Positions 1 to 8,811 of a stretch of 64,000 bases of DNA are shown here, piece by piece (position 1 is the first letter of the stretch; the number at the start of each line of letters is the position of its first letter). The position numbers and the translations under genes were made by a program. The notes below the pieces were generated by a model, which was given only the letters and a program-made list of their open reading frames with translations, was not told where the DNA came from and did not search any database. The DNA comes from Lachnospiraceae bacterium Marseille-Q4251 (GTDB lineage Bacteria > Bacillota > Clostridia > Lachnospirales > Lachnospiraceae), in contig JAGTTO010000001.1 of the NCBI GenBank assembly GCA_018223435.1, forward strand, positions 1,302,001 to 1,366,000, in the 5' to 3' direction.

Positions 1-133
1 TTTCCATTGTATTTAATATTATTTCTTGTATGTCTGTAAATTTTATTATTTCCTCAATGGTAAGTTCAAAACATAAACTAGCATTTGATACTTCCCAATA
101 TATTCTTTTCAAATTATCTAAAATTGCTGTCAT
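1..133 (-). CDS. Hypothetical protein, N-terminal 44 residues only (runs off left edge)
   Basis: An open frame starts with ATG at 133-131 and runs off the window (MTAILDNLKRIYWEV...). Its ATG overlaps the TGA of the upstream ferredoxin gene in an ATGA arrangement, so the two are probably translationally coupled. The visible part is short, helical-looking and leucine/isoleucine rich. I do not recognise the family. The helix pattern faintly recalls acyl carrier proteins, but no DSL phosphopantetheine site is visible in the part present, so this is only a thought. Confidence 0.55.
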   Translation of the reverse strand, partial: MTAILDNLKRIYWEVSNASLCFELTIEEIIKFTDIQEIILNTME

Positions 134-315
134 AGTCCACCTCTTTTCTTTATATCAACTGCACCTACTGGACAAACAAAACTACACGTTCCGCATTCTA
201 AACATTTATCTAGCTCAATATAATACACCTCATCTTTCTTTTTAATTGCATTGCCAGGACATTCCTCTCTACACGATCCACATTTAATACATTTTTCTCC
301 TATGTAATAGGCCAT
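130..315 (-). CDS. 2[4Fe-4S] ferredoxin-like protein, 61 aa
   Basis: Small bacterial-type ferredoxin. Two cluster-binding motifs are visible, CIKCGSCREECP and CLECGTCSFVCP, each CxxCxxCxxxCP, which is the usual layout for two low-potential [4Fe-4S] clusters carrying electrons in the cytoplasm. The start MAYYIGEK at 315 is chosen because a GGAGGG ribosome site lies 6-7 bases upstream; an earlier in-frame ATG at 369 has no such site and would add 18 unlike residues. The stop overlaps the start of the next gene (ATGA). Partner enzyme unknown; it is probably the product of the gene running off the left edge. Likely cargo of the element. Confidence 0.85.
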   Translation of the reverse strand: MAYYIGEKCIKCGSCREECPGNAIKKKDEVYYIELDKCLECGTCSFVCPVGAVDIKKRGGL

Positions 316-514
316 AACATACCCTCCACTTAATTTTTTAATATTTCGTTTGATAACTAATATTAGCACCCATTTCTTGAATCTATATTATCGTGTCAGA
401 TATTGTTACCTAAATGTAATAAATTGTATTTACCGATTTTATCTATTAATCCTTCCCACTACTAGGGTAAATTAGAAACTTTCACTCCTTAACAACGTGC
501 ACACACAACGCACT

Positions 515-558
515 AAAAAATGCTGTTGTAGGTTTGCTTACCCATAACAACATTTTTT
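515..558 (-). terminator. Hairpin terminator 2, sister of the one at 701-743
   Basis: Minus-strand RNA forms an AAATGTTGTTAT / ACAACAGCATTT type stem followed by T-residues. The loop and flanks (GGGTAAG...AAACCT) closely match the hairpin at 701-743 while the stem bases differ, apparently in a paired way. Its position after hairpin 1 suggests a second terminator or a duplicated structured element. Confidence 0.55.
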
Positions 559-700
559 TATATTCTTATGATTCAAAATCACAAATCCAAAAATTGGGAA
601 ATCAGAGTTTTACATTCGGAAATTTTTTACGCTTATATATAACGCACATTAATACGATAAAAGGTGACTTTTTTATTGTAATTTGCAAAAAAATTTCACA

Positions 701-743
701 AAAATGCCGCTACAGGTTTAGTATCACCCGTAACGGCATTTTC
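701..743 (-). terminator. Rho-independent terminator after the SpoVG/DUF4315 genes
   Basis: Inverted repeat AAAATGCCG(c)TAC ... GTA(a)CGGCATTTT, followed on the minus strand by TTTTT. It begins 8 bases after the stop codon at 751 and should end the long leftward ICE transcript. Confidence 0.8.
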
Positions 744-750
744 TCTTATC

Positions 751-990
751 TTATTCAACCTTTTCTTCATTACCGGATTTTAAATATGTCATGACCTCTT
801 CCACTGTTTTTCCGGAAGCAAGTAAGGCGCTAAAGATTTCATCTTTTTGTTTATCTTCAATCTTCTTCCTAAGTTCTTTTGCTTTCAAACGCAGTTCTTT
901 TAATTCTGCCTCTGTTGTTTTAATCTCCTGTTCTGTCTTCATAAGCATTTCTTCAAGAGAAAGATTTTCTACTTTTTTACGTCTTGGCAT
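751..990 (-). CDS. Small coiled-coil ICE protein, DUF4315-like, 79 aa
   Basis: Start MPRRKKVEN at 990 is chosen because a GGAGG site lies seven bases upstream; an in-frame ATG at 1005 overlaps that site. The protein is almost wholly charged helix: residues 12-55 are a Lys/Glu coiled coil, followed by a short ALLASGKTVEEVMTYL segment that looks like a helical hairpin. Tn1549-type ICEs carry a small protein of this look (DUF4315) near the SpoVG and helicase genes; the assignment is by resemblance only. Function unknown. Last gene of the leftward run. Confidence 0.6.
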   Translation of the reverse strand: MPRRKKVENLSLEEMLMKTEQEIKTTEAELKELRLKAKELRKKIEDKQKDEIFSALLASGKTVEEVMTYLKSGNEEKVE

Positions 991-1068
991 ACTGTTTCCT
1001 CCCATGCTGATATTTTCTTCATTCTACCATTATTGTTCCAAAAATACCAGTCTTTTTATGAATAGCTC

Positions 1069-1677
1069 CTATCTCCCTCTTCGCTGCTGTTTCTGGCTTT
1101 TGGCATATTCCATCTTTTTATTGTATTCGTCCATGATTGCACTTTCCAGATCTGCCTTAAATTCTGCATTGACTGCATGGGCAATGTCCTCCCGTTCTCC
1201 TTTTGCAGAATTTTTCTGGGGCATACCTACAAAGGTTTTTCCGTTCCATGCCTGAATCACATGAAGCTGCTGGATTGCCAATACGTCCTGCAGACGAATG
1301 GCAACATCTGCCTTAAATGTATCGCTTCCCTGTACCGGATTTACACTCAGATTGTAATACAGTTCTTCCTCTCCCCAACTGCCCTTACAGTCTGTTTTAG
1401 TTTCTGTCATATTCTCATAGGCTTCCCTTACAGTATCCAACACTTCCTTTTGAAATTCCTTATCGGTAAACCGAAAAAAAGGAACATACTCCCCTGTTTC
1501 GTAATCTCTGTAACGGGGCATATCGAGGTACAGATTTCCTTTCGAGGACTCTTTAATTGCAAGACTTTTCACACAGAAGGCCTCATCAAAGGTAATGGTA
1601 GCAAATCCTTTCAGATTATTGATCTTTCCTTCTTCCTGTTTCAATTCCGGTTTATATACTCTGATATTATATTCCAT
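1069..1677 (-). CDS. SpoVG-family protein with two SpoVG-like domains, 202 aa
   Basis: SpoVG proteins are small site-specific nucleic-acid-binding regulators, normally about 90 residues. Here the fold signature appears twice. The N-terminal copy (about residues 1-75) has GFATITFDEAFCVKSLAI and YLDMPRY. The C-terminal copy (about 115-190) has VIQAWNGKTFVGMPQKN and EDIAHAVNAEFKADLE, the latter being the typical SpoVG tail. A Lys/Arg/Gln-rich end follows. The ribosome site AAGGAG lies upstream of ATG 1677. The gene sits just after the giant helicase, as in related ICEs. A role in controlling or aiding transfer is inference. Confidence 0.8.
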   Translation of the reverse strand: MEYNIRVYKPELKQEEGKINNLKGFATITFDEAFCVKSLAIKESSKGNLYLDMPRYRDYETGEYVPFFRFTDKEFQKEVLDTVREAYENMTETKTDCKGSWGEEELYYNLSVNPVQGSDTFKADVAIRLQDVLAIQQLHVIQAWNGKTFVGMPQKNSAKGEREDIAHAVNAEFKADLESAIMDEYNKKMEYAKSQKQQRRGR

Positions 1678-1708
1678 ATTGTGATCTCCTTTTCTACTCT
1701 ACTTTTCA

Positions 1709-4700
1709 TTACCGAACTGCTGTCTGGCATGGAAGATTTTTGGTTTCCTCCTGCACTTCCACACACTCCTCCTGGTCCTTGATTTCCAGTTCTGCATCAA
1801 TCTCCATCTGCCGGGTAATGTTTTCTTTTAAAAGCTCCTCATACGGGAAAGGCTTTTCATATTCCTGCTTTGCATTTTTTATCTCATTTTCACAGGTCTT
1901 AATTTCTTTTTGAACATCTTCTACTGCTTTATCAAGGACATTCAAGCGGTTTTCCATACGGACCATATTGCCGGAGTCACTGCTTTTTAACTCCACACTA
2001 TATTCCTTCTCTCCCTGAAGGAACAATACCGGCCCCATCATATCCTTTTGGACAAATACCTGAAATCCCTTATACATACCGACTTCGTGCCTGGTAAAAG
2101 CTGTCACACCTTCTATAATCCCACGCAGGACTTCCCCTGCTTCTTTATGCTTCTCATAGACTTTTCCCTGCAGAGTGATTGCAAACTCCGGCTGTACTTC
2201 CATAGCCTGGTTCCTGCGCTCCAAATCCTTTTGAAGCGATTGCAGTTCTTTCTCCAGACTTTGTATCCTTTTCGGGTACTGGAACGTAACCGCATCCTGC
2301 AAGGCAAACCGTTTCCCTTCATGTGCAGTTTTCAGGATTCTCAGACGTGCCACTTCATTATCTACTTGTATTTTTTCCATAATCAGGGGATTTTCGGAAG
2401 CTACCGCTTTAATCTCTGCAAAGTTTAATACGGTTTCATCTATATCCTCACAGATCCTTGCCAGTTCCCGGCTGGTAAATACCTGGCTGATAAACCGCTG
2501 TTTTGTTTCTACAATGCCCCATAAATAAGCATCAAAAGAACCCTTTGTTACATAGCGATAAATATTGACTTCCTCATTTTCATTCCCCTGGCGGATAATA
2601 CGCCCTTCCCGCTGTTCAATATCAGAGGGTTTCCAGGGGCAGTCGATATGATGTGCCGCCACCATTCTGGTCTGGATATTGGTTCCTACTCCCAGTTTTT
2701 CGGTACTTCCTATAATAATCCGTTTCCTTCCGGCTCTGACATCGGAAAACATACGGTCCCTCTGTTCATCTGTTTTTGCATCATGGATAAAGCAGATTTC
2801 TTCCTCTGGAACACCTCTGGTAATCAGTTCCTGTTTTAAATAATCATAGACAGTAAACGCTTTTCCCGGTCCGGGTGTCCCAATATCCGAAAAAACAATC
2901 TGGGTTCCTTTCTGTTCCTGGGACTGTACATATTCCTGGTAAATGTTTTCTACTGCTTTATTCAGTTTGGAATCCGAATCTACCGGAGCATAACTGTCCA
3001 AAAGCCGGGGATCTGTACCCAAAAGTCTTGCTTCCCCGGTAATCCGGAGCATATTGTCGTCCTTTGGATCTACCACACCTCTATGGATTGCTTCTGCCCT
3101 TTCCACCATTTCCTGCATACGTTCTTTGACATAATCAGAGGCTTCCGATACTACAACCTTATATTTTCCGTCCTTTAATTCTGGCCGCTTAATATCTAGC
3201 ATATCAGGCAGAATAATGTCTGCTACTTCTTTAAACAGGTGTATCAGTTCCGGCAGATTGATAAACTTATTAAACCTGGTCCGCATCCGGTAACCAGTAC
3301 CTTCCGGTGCCAGTTCCAAAGAGCTGGTAACTTCCCCAAACACAGAAGCCCATGCATCAAAATGGTAAATCCCCTTTTCGTGAAGCCGCCTTTCCTGCAG
3401 ATATAACTGCATCACATAAAGTTCCACCATAGAATTCGACAGAGGGGTTCCCGTTGCCATAATGACGCCCCTTCCCTGATTTTTTTCGTTGATATACTGT
3501 ATCTTCATACGCATATCCATAGCCCTCTGGGAACCGCTGGAACCCAGGCCCGCAACATTGTTCATTTTTGTAAAAACTTCCAAATTTTTGAACAGGTGCG
3601 CTTCGTCTACAAATAAGGCATCTACGCCTGTTTCTTCAAAGTACATCACATCATCTTTGATTTCTTCATTGTTCAGTTCTTCAATTTTCTCTAGCAGTTT
3701 TTTCTTTCTGCTTTCCATCTGCTTTATGGACCAGTTCTTTCCCTCTTCTTCCCTTGCCTGGTTAATGGCTTCTACCAGTTGCTCTGCCTGTTCTTCTATC
3801 ATGGCTCTTTGCCGGTCAGGGGAAATGGCAATTCTCTGGAACTGAGTATGACCGATAATAATACAGTCATAATCCCCTGTTGCCATTCTGGCAATCATGC
3901 GTCTGCGGTTTTCCTTCTGAAAATCTTCTTTTCTGGTAATCAGGATTTTCGCATCTGGATAAGCCCGCAAAAATTCTGCCCCCATCTGGAAGGTCAGGTG
4001 GTTGGGAACCGTAAGAAGGGGTTTCGTTGCCAGCCCCAGCCTCCTCATCTCCATACAGATACAGATCATTTCCAGAGATTTACCAGCGCCTACCGTATGA
4101 GCAAGTAAGGTATTTCCTCCACACAGCAATGCCCTTGCCACAGCATTTTTCTGATAAGGACGCAGCTTTAACAGAGGGTTCAGTCCCGGCAGTTTTAAAT
4201 AAGAGCCATCATAGCTTCGTTGTCTGTCGCAGTTAAAGGTTTCATTATAAAAATCCACATATTTTTTTCTGCGCTCCGGCTCCTTAAAAATCCAGTCCCG
4301 GAAGGCTTCTTTTATCTGCTCCGCCTTATCCCTGGCAAGCATGGTTTCCTTCCGATTGATCACATAACGTACTTTTTCCCCTTCCTGCACCCGGTCCCTG
4401 ATAGTCACAATCCGGCTGTTTAACAGTTCCTCTATAATGCTGATCGCATCCATAAATCTTGTGCCATAGGTTTGTCTGGTACGAATGGTTCCTCCAAAAA
4501 AGTTTCCCCTGTCAATATGGTAAGACATATCTGCATCTAAGCGCTCAATCTTGAGGGCATGGCCACTATGAGCGCAATAGTTTCTCTGGTTGTTCTCCGG
4601 GATTTCCAAAAGCTCATAGATAAACTGTTCGTAATCCTCATTTTCAATCCAGGTTGTTCCCAATTTTACACTGATCTCAGGCGCTGTCAGGTCTTTTGGC

Positions 4701-7700
4701 TGTACCTTTTCCAGTGCTTCCACATTGTCTACAAACAGGGGATTGTTCTGCGCATAGATCCTGGCAGTACGGAGCTTCTGACGCACATTGCCGCTTAAAT
4801 ACTCATCTGCGGTTTCCCACCCTGCATTTGGATCTTCTTCCTTTGCCAGTACCGGGTTCTGGTAGATTAACCCTTTTAATTCCTGGAACATTTCTTTCCT
4901 GTTTCCCGGATAAAGGGAAAGCATATAGGGAATATCCACCCGGTTATATTCTGACAGACTGATATGCAGCGCTTCCTGGGCATTTTCCACTTTGTCTATC
5001 ACATCTCTGGGGCGTATGGTCCTTTTATAAAAAATGTCGGCTTTGGTTACATTTTTGTCCTCATCAACTACTTCCAGGGAAGAAAGCAGGGGATAATCAT
5101 TATCCTGCCGGAACGCCATTTTATTTGTCCGGTCACAGAAATATCCATGCGTTTTTACAAAGGCATCATACAAACGGTTTAACTGTTCCTGTGCCTTTTT
5201 CAATTCCTGGTCAGAACAATTTTCCTGCTGTATTTGTAAAATTTCACGCACCAGAAGGCGGATTTTATGCATGGCACGTATCCGGCGCTTCACACTTTCC
5301 TTTGCCTGGCTCCGGTATAAAGACTCCCCTTCCCGGTAATATACTTCGTCCTGTATCACCGTAAACGTATAATTAGGTATCTCTGGAGAAGCAGCTAAGA
5401 CGTCCTGCTCTTCCTTCTTTTTTTCTGCTATGCTTTCTTCATAACAGTTTTTCGGAAGCTCTCCAACTGCGTCCAAAATTCCTTTTTCCAGGTCAAAGTC
5501 TTCCGCTTCATTGACCAGGGCTGTATATTTGGAATCTTTCCCGAAAAACTGTTCAAACCAGACCATTTTCCCAAGCATCATTTCCGGGTGTTCCAGATAA
5601 TACTCATTCACCGGCACCATGTCTTCCGTAAGCCCTGTATAAGTCCAGATCGGCTCCCCAATCGAAGGCTCTGCTTTTTTCTGAAAAAACAAAAGGTCAC
5701 TGGTAACTGCGGTATTGGCGCTCTTTCCAAAAGAATCTGCCGGAAGCCGGACTGCCCCTAAAAGGTCTGCCTGTTCTGCCAGATTTTTTCTCACAGCGCT
5801 GTCATTTTTATCCAACGTTCCTTTTGAAGTTACCACTGCCAAAATGCCTCCTGGCCGAAGGAGGTCCATGCTTTTCCGGATAAAATAATCATGGACTTTC
5901 AGCTTCATCTTTTTATATCGGGGATCGTACAAGCGGAAATCCCCAAAAGGCACGTTTCCCACAATTACATCAAAGCTGTTATCCTCAAATTCCGTTTTTT
6001 CAAATCCTTTGATCTGGATACTGGCTGAAGGGTGGAGCTTTTGTGCAATCCTTCCGCTTATGGCATCAATCTCCACACCATAAAGCTGGGATTTTTGCAT
6101 ATTTTCCGGAAGACCATGAAAAAAGTTTCCAATCCCCATAGCCGGTTCCAGAATTTTTCCCTTCTGGAATCCAAACTGCTCCAAGGCTTTATAAACACCC
6201 CGCACGACTTCCGGCGGCGTATAAAAAGAACTGTTGACACTGGCCCTTGCCTGGGCGTATTCTTCTGCGGTCAACAGTTCCTTCAATTCCTGATATTCTT
6301 TTTTCCACTCCGGGCGTTTACTGTTAAAAGCATTTGGCAGCCCGCCCCACCCTACATACCCCGCAAGAATTTCCTGTTCTTCTTTTGTGGCGTTTCTCTC
6401 TTCCTGCTCCAGTGTTTTTAAGATACGGATTGCCCGGATATTTTTCTGATACCGGCTTTTATCCCCACCGGTAAACTGCAGCCACCCTTCTGGGTAATAA
6501 TAATCTCCGGCTTCTACCTTATCTTCTGTCTGGACAGAGGTTCTTCCTTCCTGCCAAAGCTCTTCCTTTTTAAGAATTTCACTATATTCTTCCCATAATG
6601 CCGGAAACCAGGGGAGCAGACGGTACATATTTTCCTGCTGCTCTAAGGTTTCTGCATCTTCGGTATAGGCAATCTGGTCTTCCTCTACCAGATGTGCAGT
6701 AAGCCCGCCAAACTGATCCCAGGAAAGTTCCTGCAGAAAATCCTGGCTTTCCGGCAGGGTGATCTTAATCCCATTTTCCTGAATACAAAGCTCATAATTT
6801 CCATGTTCTGTCCGCACCAGATAATAAGGCTGGCCTTCCGGTGCTTCCCGAAGCAAAAGCGTCTTCAAAAAATGGTCTTTTTCTTCCGGTAGCTGATTGG
6901 TCGTATAGACCAGACAGAGCATTTTCTTTAAAATATCCGCCTGGATATTCTGTTTATAAAAGGCTATGCCAATCTCTTCTAATGGGATTGGTTCCTTTTC
7001 CTCAATCACTTCCTGCGCCTTCTTTGGCTGTAAGGTTTCTTCCTCTATATCTTCCCCGTTTTCTAAGGCTTCCTCCGATACGGATAACAGAGGAAGATAG
7101 GTTCCTTTTTCAATCCGTTTTCCAATTTCCAAAGAAACCTCGTCCCAGTACCAGAACGCCTCCTTCATGGAAGTTCCCTCACTCCAAAGGATATACAAAC
7201 CGCTGGAACCGCTTTCTGCAATCAGGATACCGTCTTTTATATGGGCTTCTCTTTTTACATCTCCATACAATTCATAAAGATAGGCTTCCCGTTCTGTTTC
7301 CTCTGGATTGTTCCGGTAAAACTCATAAATTTTATATGGTATCTCCTGCTCTGTCATTTCCAGAAGGATTTTCTCTTTCTGCCAGTTTTCCGGCTGTGCA
7401 GGTTCTATCTCCCCAGACAGAAAAGGAACCGCCGAAGCAGTTCCTTTCCCTGTATCCTTTTCTGTTTTTTCCTGTTTTATCCGATCCTGGGGTGAATGAT
7501 CTCCTCCATAACCTGTTTCTGCGCTTCCATATCCGCCTGTATCCGAAGGTTGGTCATTTCCAACGTGTTGTAAGGGTCTATCCTGTCCTCTCTGGTCCAG
7601 GTCTTCAAAAGACTTTCTGCCAGTTTCTCGTGGTATTCCTCCGCTTCTGTCTGGATTTTCATAAGTTTCTCCATCAGTTTCCCGGACAGGAGCATCATTT

Positions 7701-8596
7701 CGTATTGTGCCTGGTCCGTTCTCTTCATTTCCTGTGCTGCGATCCTGCCGTAACGGTTCAGGGACGCCAGCATCTTCTCCTCGCTCATCACGCCCTCTAA
7801 GACTGGTATCTGTATGCCATTCATTTCCCTGTACTGGATTCCTGCGATCCCTTCCATAATACTGCCTCCTTTCAAGGTCTATGTTCTTCATGGTCCTTGC
7901 AATCTGTAACACAATCCGCCCAGATAAATGGGATACCAACCGCCCTGTCCGGTACAGAACCTCCTCATTCTCTGAAAAACCGCAGATAAAAGAAAAATCC
8001 AGGGTGTCATCTCGGATACCGCAGCGGCTTTCCACCGCATAACAGACACTATTTACAAGAAACTCTGTAATCTGGTTTTCTTTTACCTCCTGTCCCTCTC
8101 CGGTAAGGACAGCCAGCTTCTGCAAGGATTTTAAAATTTCATCTTCCTCTTCTATCATAAACCAAACATTTGTTCTTGTAAAGGCGTCTAAAGAATTTTT
8201 AAACTTTTTTTCCTGTTCGTAGATTTCCGGGAACAGCTCCCTTGCCAGCAGCCTGCGGTTTGTCCCATTCACCTGCCAGTTCCAGGGCCGGATTCCCTGT
8301 CCCTTTACATCTTGAATATCATAAACATGGGTAACTCCTTCCCCGAAAATTTTGGAAGGAAATACTGCAATTCCTTTACTTCCTCTGGCAACCGGCAAAT
8401 CCATTTCCAGCCAGGCATCATATCCTGCAAGAACGGAAGCATCTGGGCGCTGGGCATATACCATACAGGTATTTAAGAAGTCCAACTGATACAGACGCCC
8501 CATGCAGGAAAGGAAATTTTTCCAGGAATCCTCCGACTCTGAAATCCAGTGTATGGTTTCCTCATACAGTTCCCGTACTTTTGTGATATGCTTCAT
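1709..8596 (-). CDS. Giant N6-methylase / SNF2-type helicase fusion protein, 2,295 aa
   Basis: Hallmark large protein of Tn1549-type ICEs. The N-terminus (about 1-240) looks ArdC-like. Residues about 245-395 are an Arg/Gly/Asp/Pro-rich linker. An adenine-methylase domain follows, with LEPAMGIGNF (motif I) near 820 and GNVPFGDF (motif IV, variant of NPPY) near 880. The SF2 helicase has HTVGAGKS (Walker A) near 1,503, VDEAHLFKN near 1,663, ATGTPLSN, and the C-terminal lobe motif IEQREGRIIRQGNE near 2,000. A coiled coil ends the protein. This layout recalls phage P1 DarB and is thought to protect or process transferred DNA; that role is inferred. The start at 8596 overlaps the pcfM-like stop (ATGA). 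The linker is also coding in another frame (tnpV-like, 7477-7857). Confidence 0.9.
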   Translation of the reverse strand: MKHITKVRELYEETIHWISESEDSWKNFLSCMGRLYQLDFLNTCMVYAQRPDASVLAGYDAWLEMDLPVARGSKGIAVFPSKIFGEGVTHVYDIQDVKGQGIRPWNWQVNGTNRRLLARELFPEIYEQEKKFKNSLDAFTRTNVWFMIEEEDEILKSLQKLAVLTGEGQEVKENQITEFLVNSVCYAVESRCGIRDDTLDFSFICGFSENEEVLYRTGRLVSHLSGRIVLQIARTMKNIDLERRQYYGRDRRNPVQGNEWHTDTSLRGRDERGEDAGVPEPLRQDRSTGNEENGPGTIRNDAPVRETDGETYENPDRSGGIPRETGRKSFEDLDQRGQDRPLQHVGNDQPSDTGGYGSAETGYGGDHSPQDRIKQEKTEKDTGKGTASAVPFLSGEIEPAQPENWQKEKILLEMTEQEIPYKIYEFYRNNPEETEREAYLYELYGDVKREAHIKDGILIAESGSSGLYILWSEGTSMKEAFWYWDEVSLEIGKRIEKGTYLPLLSVSEEALENGEDIEEETLQPKKAQEVIEEKEPIPLEEIGIAFYKQNIQADILKKMLCLVYTTNQLPEEKDHFLKTLLLREAPEGQPYYLVRTEHGNYELCIQENGIKITLPESQDFLQELSWDQFGGLTAHLVEEDQIAYTEDAETLEQQENMYRLLPWFPALWEEYSEILKKEELWQEGRTSVQTEDKVEAGDYYYPEGWLQFTGGDKSRYQKNIRAIRILKTLEQEERNATKEEQEILAGYVGWGGLPNAFNSKRPEWKKEYQELKELLTAEEYAQARASVNSSFYTPPEVVRGVYKALEQFGFQKGKILEPAMGIGNFFHGLPENMQKSQLYGVEIDAISGRIAQKLHPSASIQIKGFEKTEFEDNSFDVIVGNVPFGDFRLYDPRYKKMKLKVHDYFIRKSMDLLRPGGILAVVTSKGTLDKNDSAVRKNLAEQADLLGAVRLPADSFGKSANTAVTSDLLFFQKKAEPSIGEPIWTYTGLTEDMVPVNEYYLEHPEMMLGKMVWFEQFFGKDSKYTALVNEAEDFDLEKGILDAVGELPKNCYEESIAEKKKEEQDVLAASPEIPNYTFTVIQDEVYYREGESLYRSQAKESVKRRIRAMHKIRLLVREILQIQQENCSDQELKKAQEQLNRLYDAFVKTHGYFCDRTNKMAFRQDNDYPLLSSLEVVDEDKNVTKADIFYKRTIRPRDVIDKVENAQEALHISLSEYNRVDIPYMLSLYPGNRKEMFQELKGLIYQNPVLAKEEDPNAGWETADEYLSGNVRQKLRTARIYAQNNPLFVDNVEALEKVQPKDLTAPEISVKLGTTWIENEDYEQFIYELLEIPENNQRNYCAHSGHALKIERLDADMSYHIDRGNFFGGTIRTRQTYGTRFMDAISIIEELLNSRIVTIRDRVQEGEKVRYVINRKETMLARDKAEQIKEAFRDWIFKEPERRKKYVDFYNETFNCDRQRSYDGSYLKLPGLNPLLKLRPYQKNAVARALLCGGNTLLAHTVGAGKSLEMICICMEMRRLGLATKPLLTVPNHLTFQMGAEFLRAYPDAKILITRKEDFQKENRRRMIARMATGDYDCIIIGHTQFQRIAISPDRQRAMIEEQAEQLVEAINQAREEEGKNWSIKQMESRKKKLLEKIEELNNEEIKDDVMYFEETGVDALFVDEAHLFKNLEVFTKMNNVAGLGSSGSQRAMDMRMKIQYINEKNQGRGVIMATGTPLSNSMVELYVMQLYLQERRLHEKGIYHFDAWASVFGEVTSSLELAPEGTGYRMRTRFNKFINLPELIHLFKEVADIILPDMLDIKRPELKDGKYKVVVSEASDYVKERMQEMVERAEAIHRGVVDPKDDNMLRITGEARLLGTDPRLLDSYAPVDSDSKLNKAVENIYQEYVQSQEQKGTQIVFSDIGTPGPGKAFTVYDYLKQELITRGVPEEEICFIHDAKTDEQRDRMFSDVRAGRKRIIIGSTEKLGVGTNIQTRMVAAHHIDCPWKPSDIEQREGRIIRQGNENEEVNIYRYVTKGSFDAYLWGIVETKQRFISQVFTSRELARICEDIDETVLNFAEIKAVASENPLIMEKIQVDNEVARLRILKTAHEGKRFALQDAVTFQYPKRIQSLEKELQSLQKDLERRNQAMEVQPEFAITLQGKVYEKHKEAGEVLRGIIEGVTAFTRHEVGMYKGFQVFVQKDMMGPVLFLQGEKEYSVELKSSDSGNMVRMENRLNVLDKAVEDVQKEIKTCENEIKNAKQEYEKPFPYEELLKENITRQMEIDAELEIKDQEECVEVQEETKNLPCQTAVR
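7477..7857 (-). CDS. TnpV-like protein, overprinted inside the helicase gene
   Basis: A 126-aa frame lies on the same strand as, and wholly inside, the methylase-helicase gene, shifted in frame. ATG 7857 has a strong AAAGGAGG site seven bases upstream, which would be unlikely by chance inside another gene. The protein shows the TnpV pattern I recall from transposon-associated proteins: an N-terminal IPVLEG strand, then NRYGRIAAQEM, then YEMMLLSGKLMEKL, then a long acidic/basic helix with EAEEYHEKL and a tail QVMEEIIHP. The large protein reads the same bases as its low-complexity RGD-rich linker. TnpV function is not established. Confidence rests on the ribosome site plus the family-like sequence. 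Confidence 0.7.
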   Translation of the reverse strand: MEGIAGIQYREMNGIQIPVLEGVMSEEKMLASLNRYGRIAAQEMKRTDQAQYEMMLLSGKLMEKLMKIQTEAEEYHEKLAESLLKTWTREDRIDPYNTLEMTNLRIQADMEAQKQVMEEIIHPRIG

Positions 8597-8799
8597 CTGC
8601 TGTTCCTTCTTTCTTTTACAGGTACCAGTTCTTTTGCAGAAATATCACGATAGGAAAAATCATCTGCCCCCAGCACGATTTTTTCTGCATAGTAATCTGC
8701 TTCTGCTTTTGCAGTTGCCTCCAGTTCATTCCTGCCCCGGTATCTTACTTTTTTCTCCAGGACTTCTCTTATGGTCACTTCATATTCTTTTTCGTCCAT
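8593..8799 (-). CDS. DpnD/PcfM-like small protein, 68 aa
   Basis: Short protein opening MDEKEYEVTIREVLEKKVRY with a following segment ATAKAEADYYAEKIVLGADDFS. The beta-strand start, the A/E-rich helix and the YY..EIVL..DDF ending match the PcfM/DpnD-type proteins found with conjugation genes. Its TGA overlaps the ATG of the giant helicase gene (ATGA), so the two are probably coupled. Upstream, 12 bases separate it from the NlpC/P60 gene. Function unknown beyond association with conjugative elements. Confidence 0.7.
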   Translation of the reverse strand: MDEKEYEVTIREVLEKKVRYRGRNELEATAKAEADYYAEKIVLGADDFSYRDISAKELVPVKERRNSR

Positions 8800-8811
8800 G
8801 CTTCTCCTTTC

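Larger units (their letters stand above)
316..750. other. Gene-free stretch with two related hairpins
   Basis: No convincing gene is seen in these 435 bases. They hold two hairpins, at 515-558 and 701-743, that resemble each other (separate entries). Both end in T-runs when read on the minus strand, so they would terminate transcription coming from the ICE genes to the right. The AT-rich part from 316 to 514 should also hold the minus-strand promoter of the ferredoxin gene, but no good -35/-10 pair could be assigned by eye. Confidence 0.5.

Noticed and set aside
6841..7800. 319-aa plus-strand frame
   Set aside because: Antisense of the methylase-helicase; Phe/Pro/Leu-rich shadow composition.
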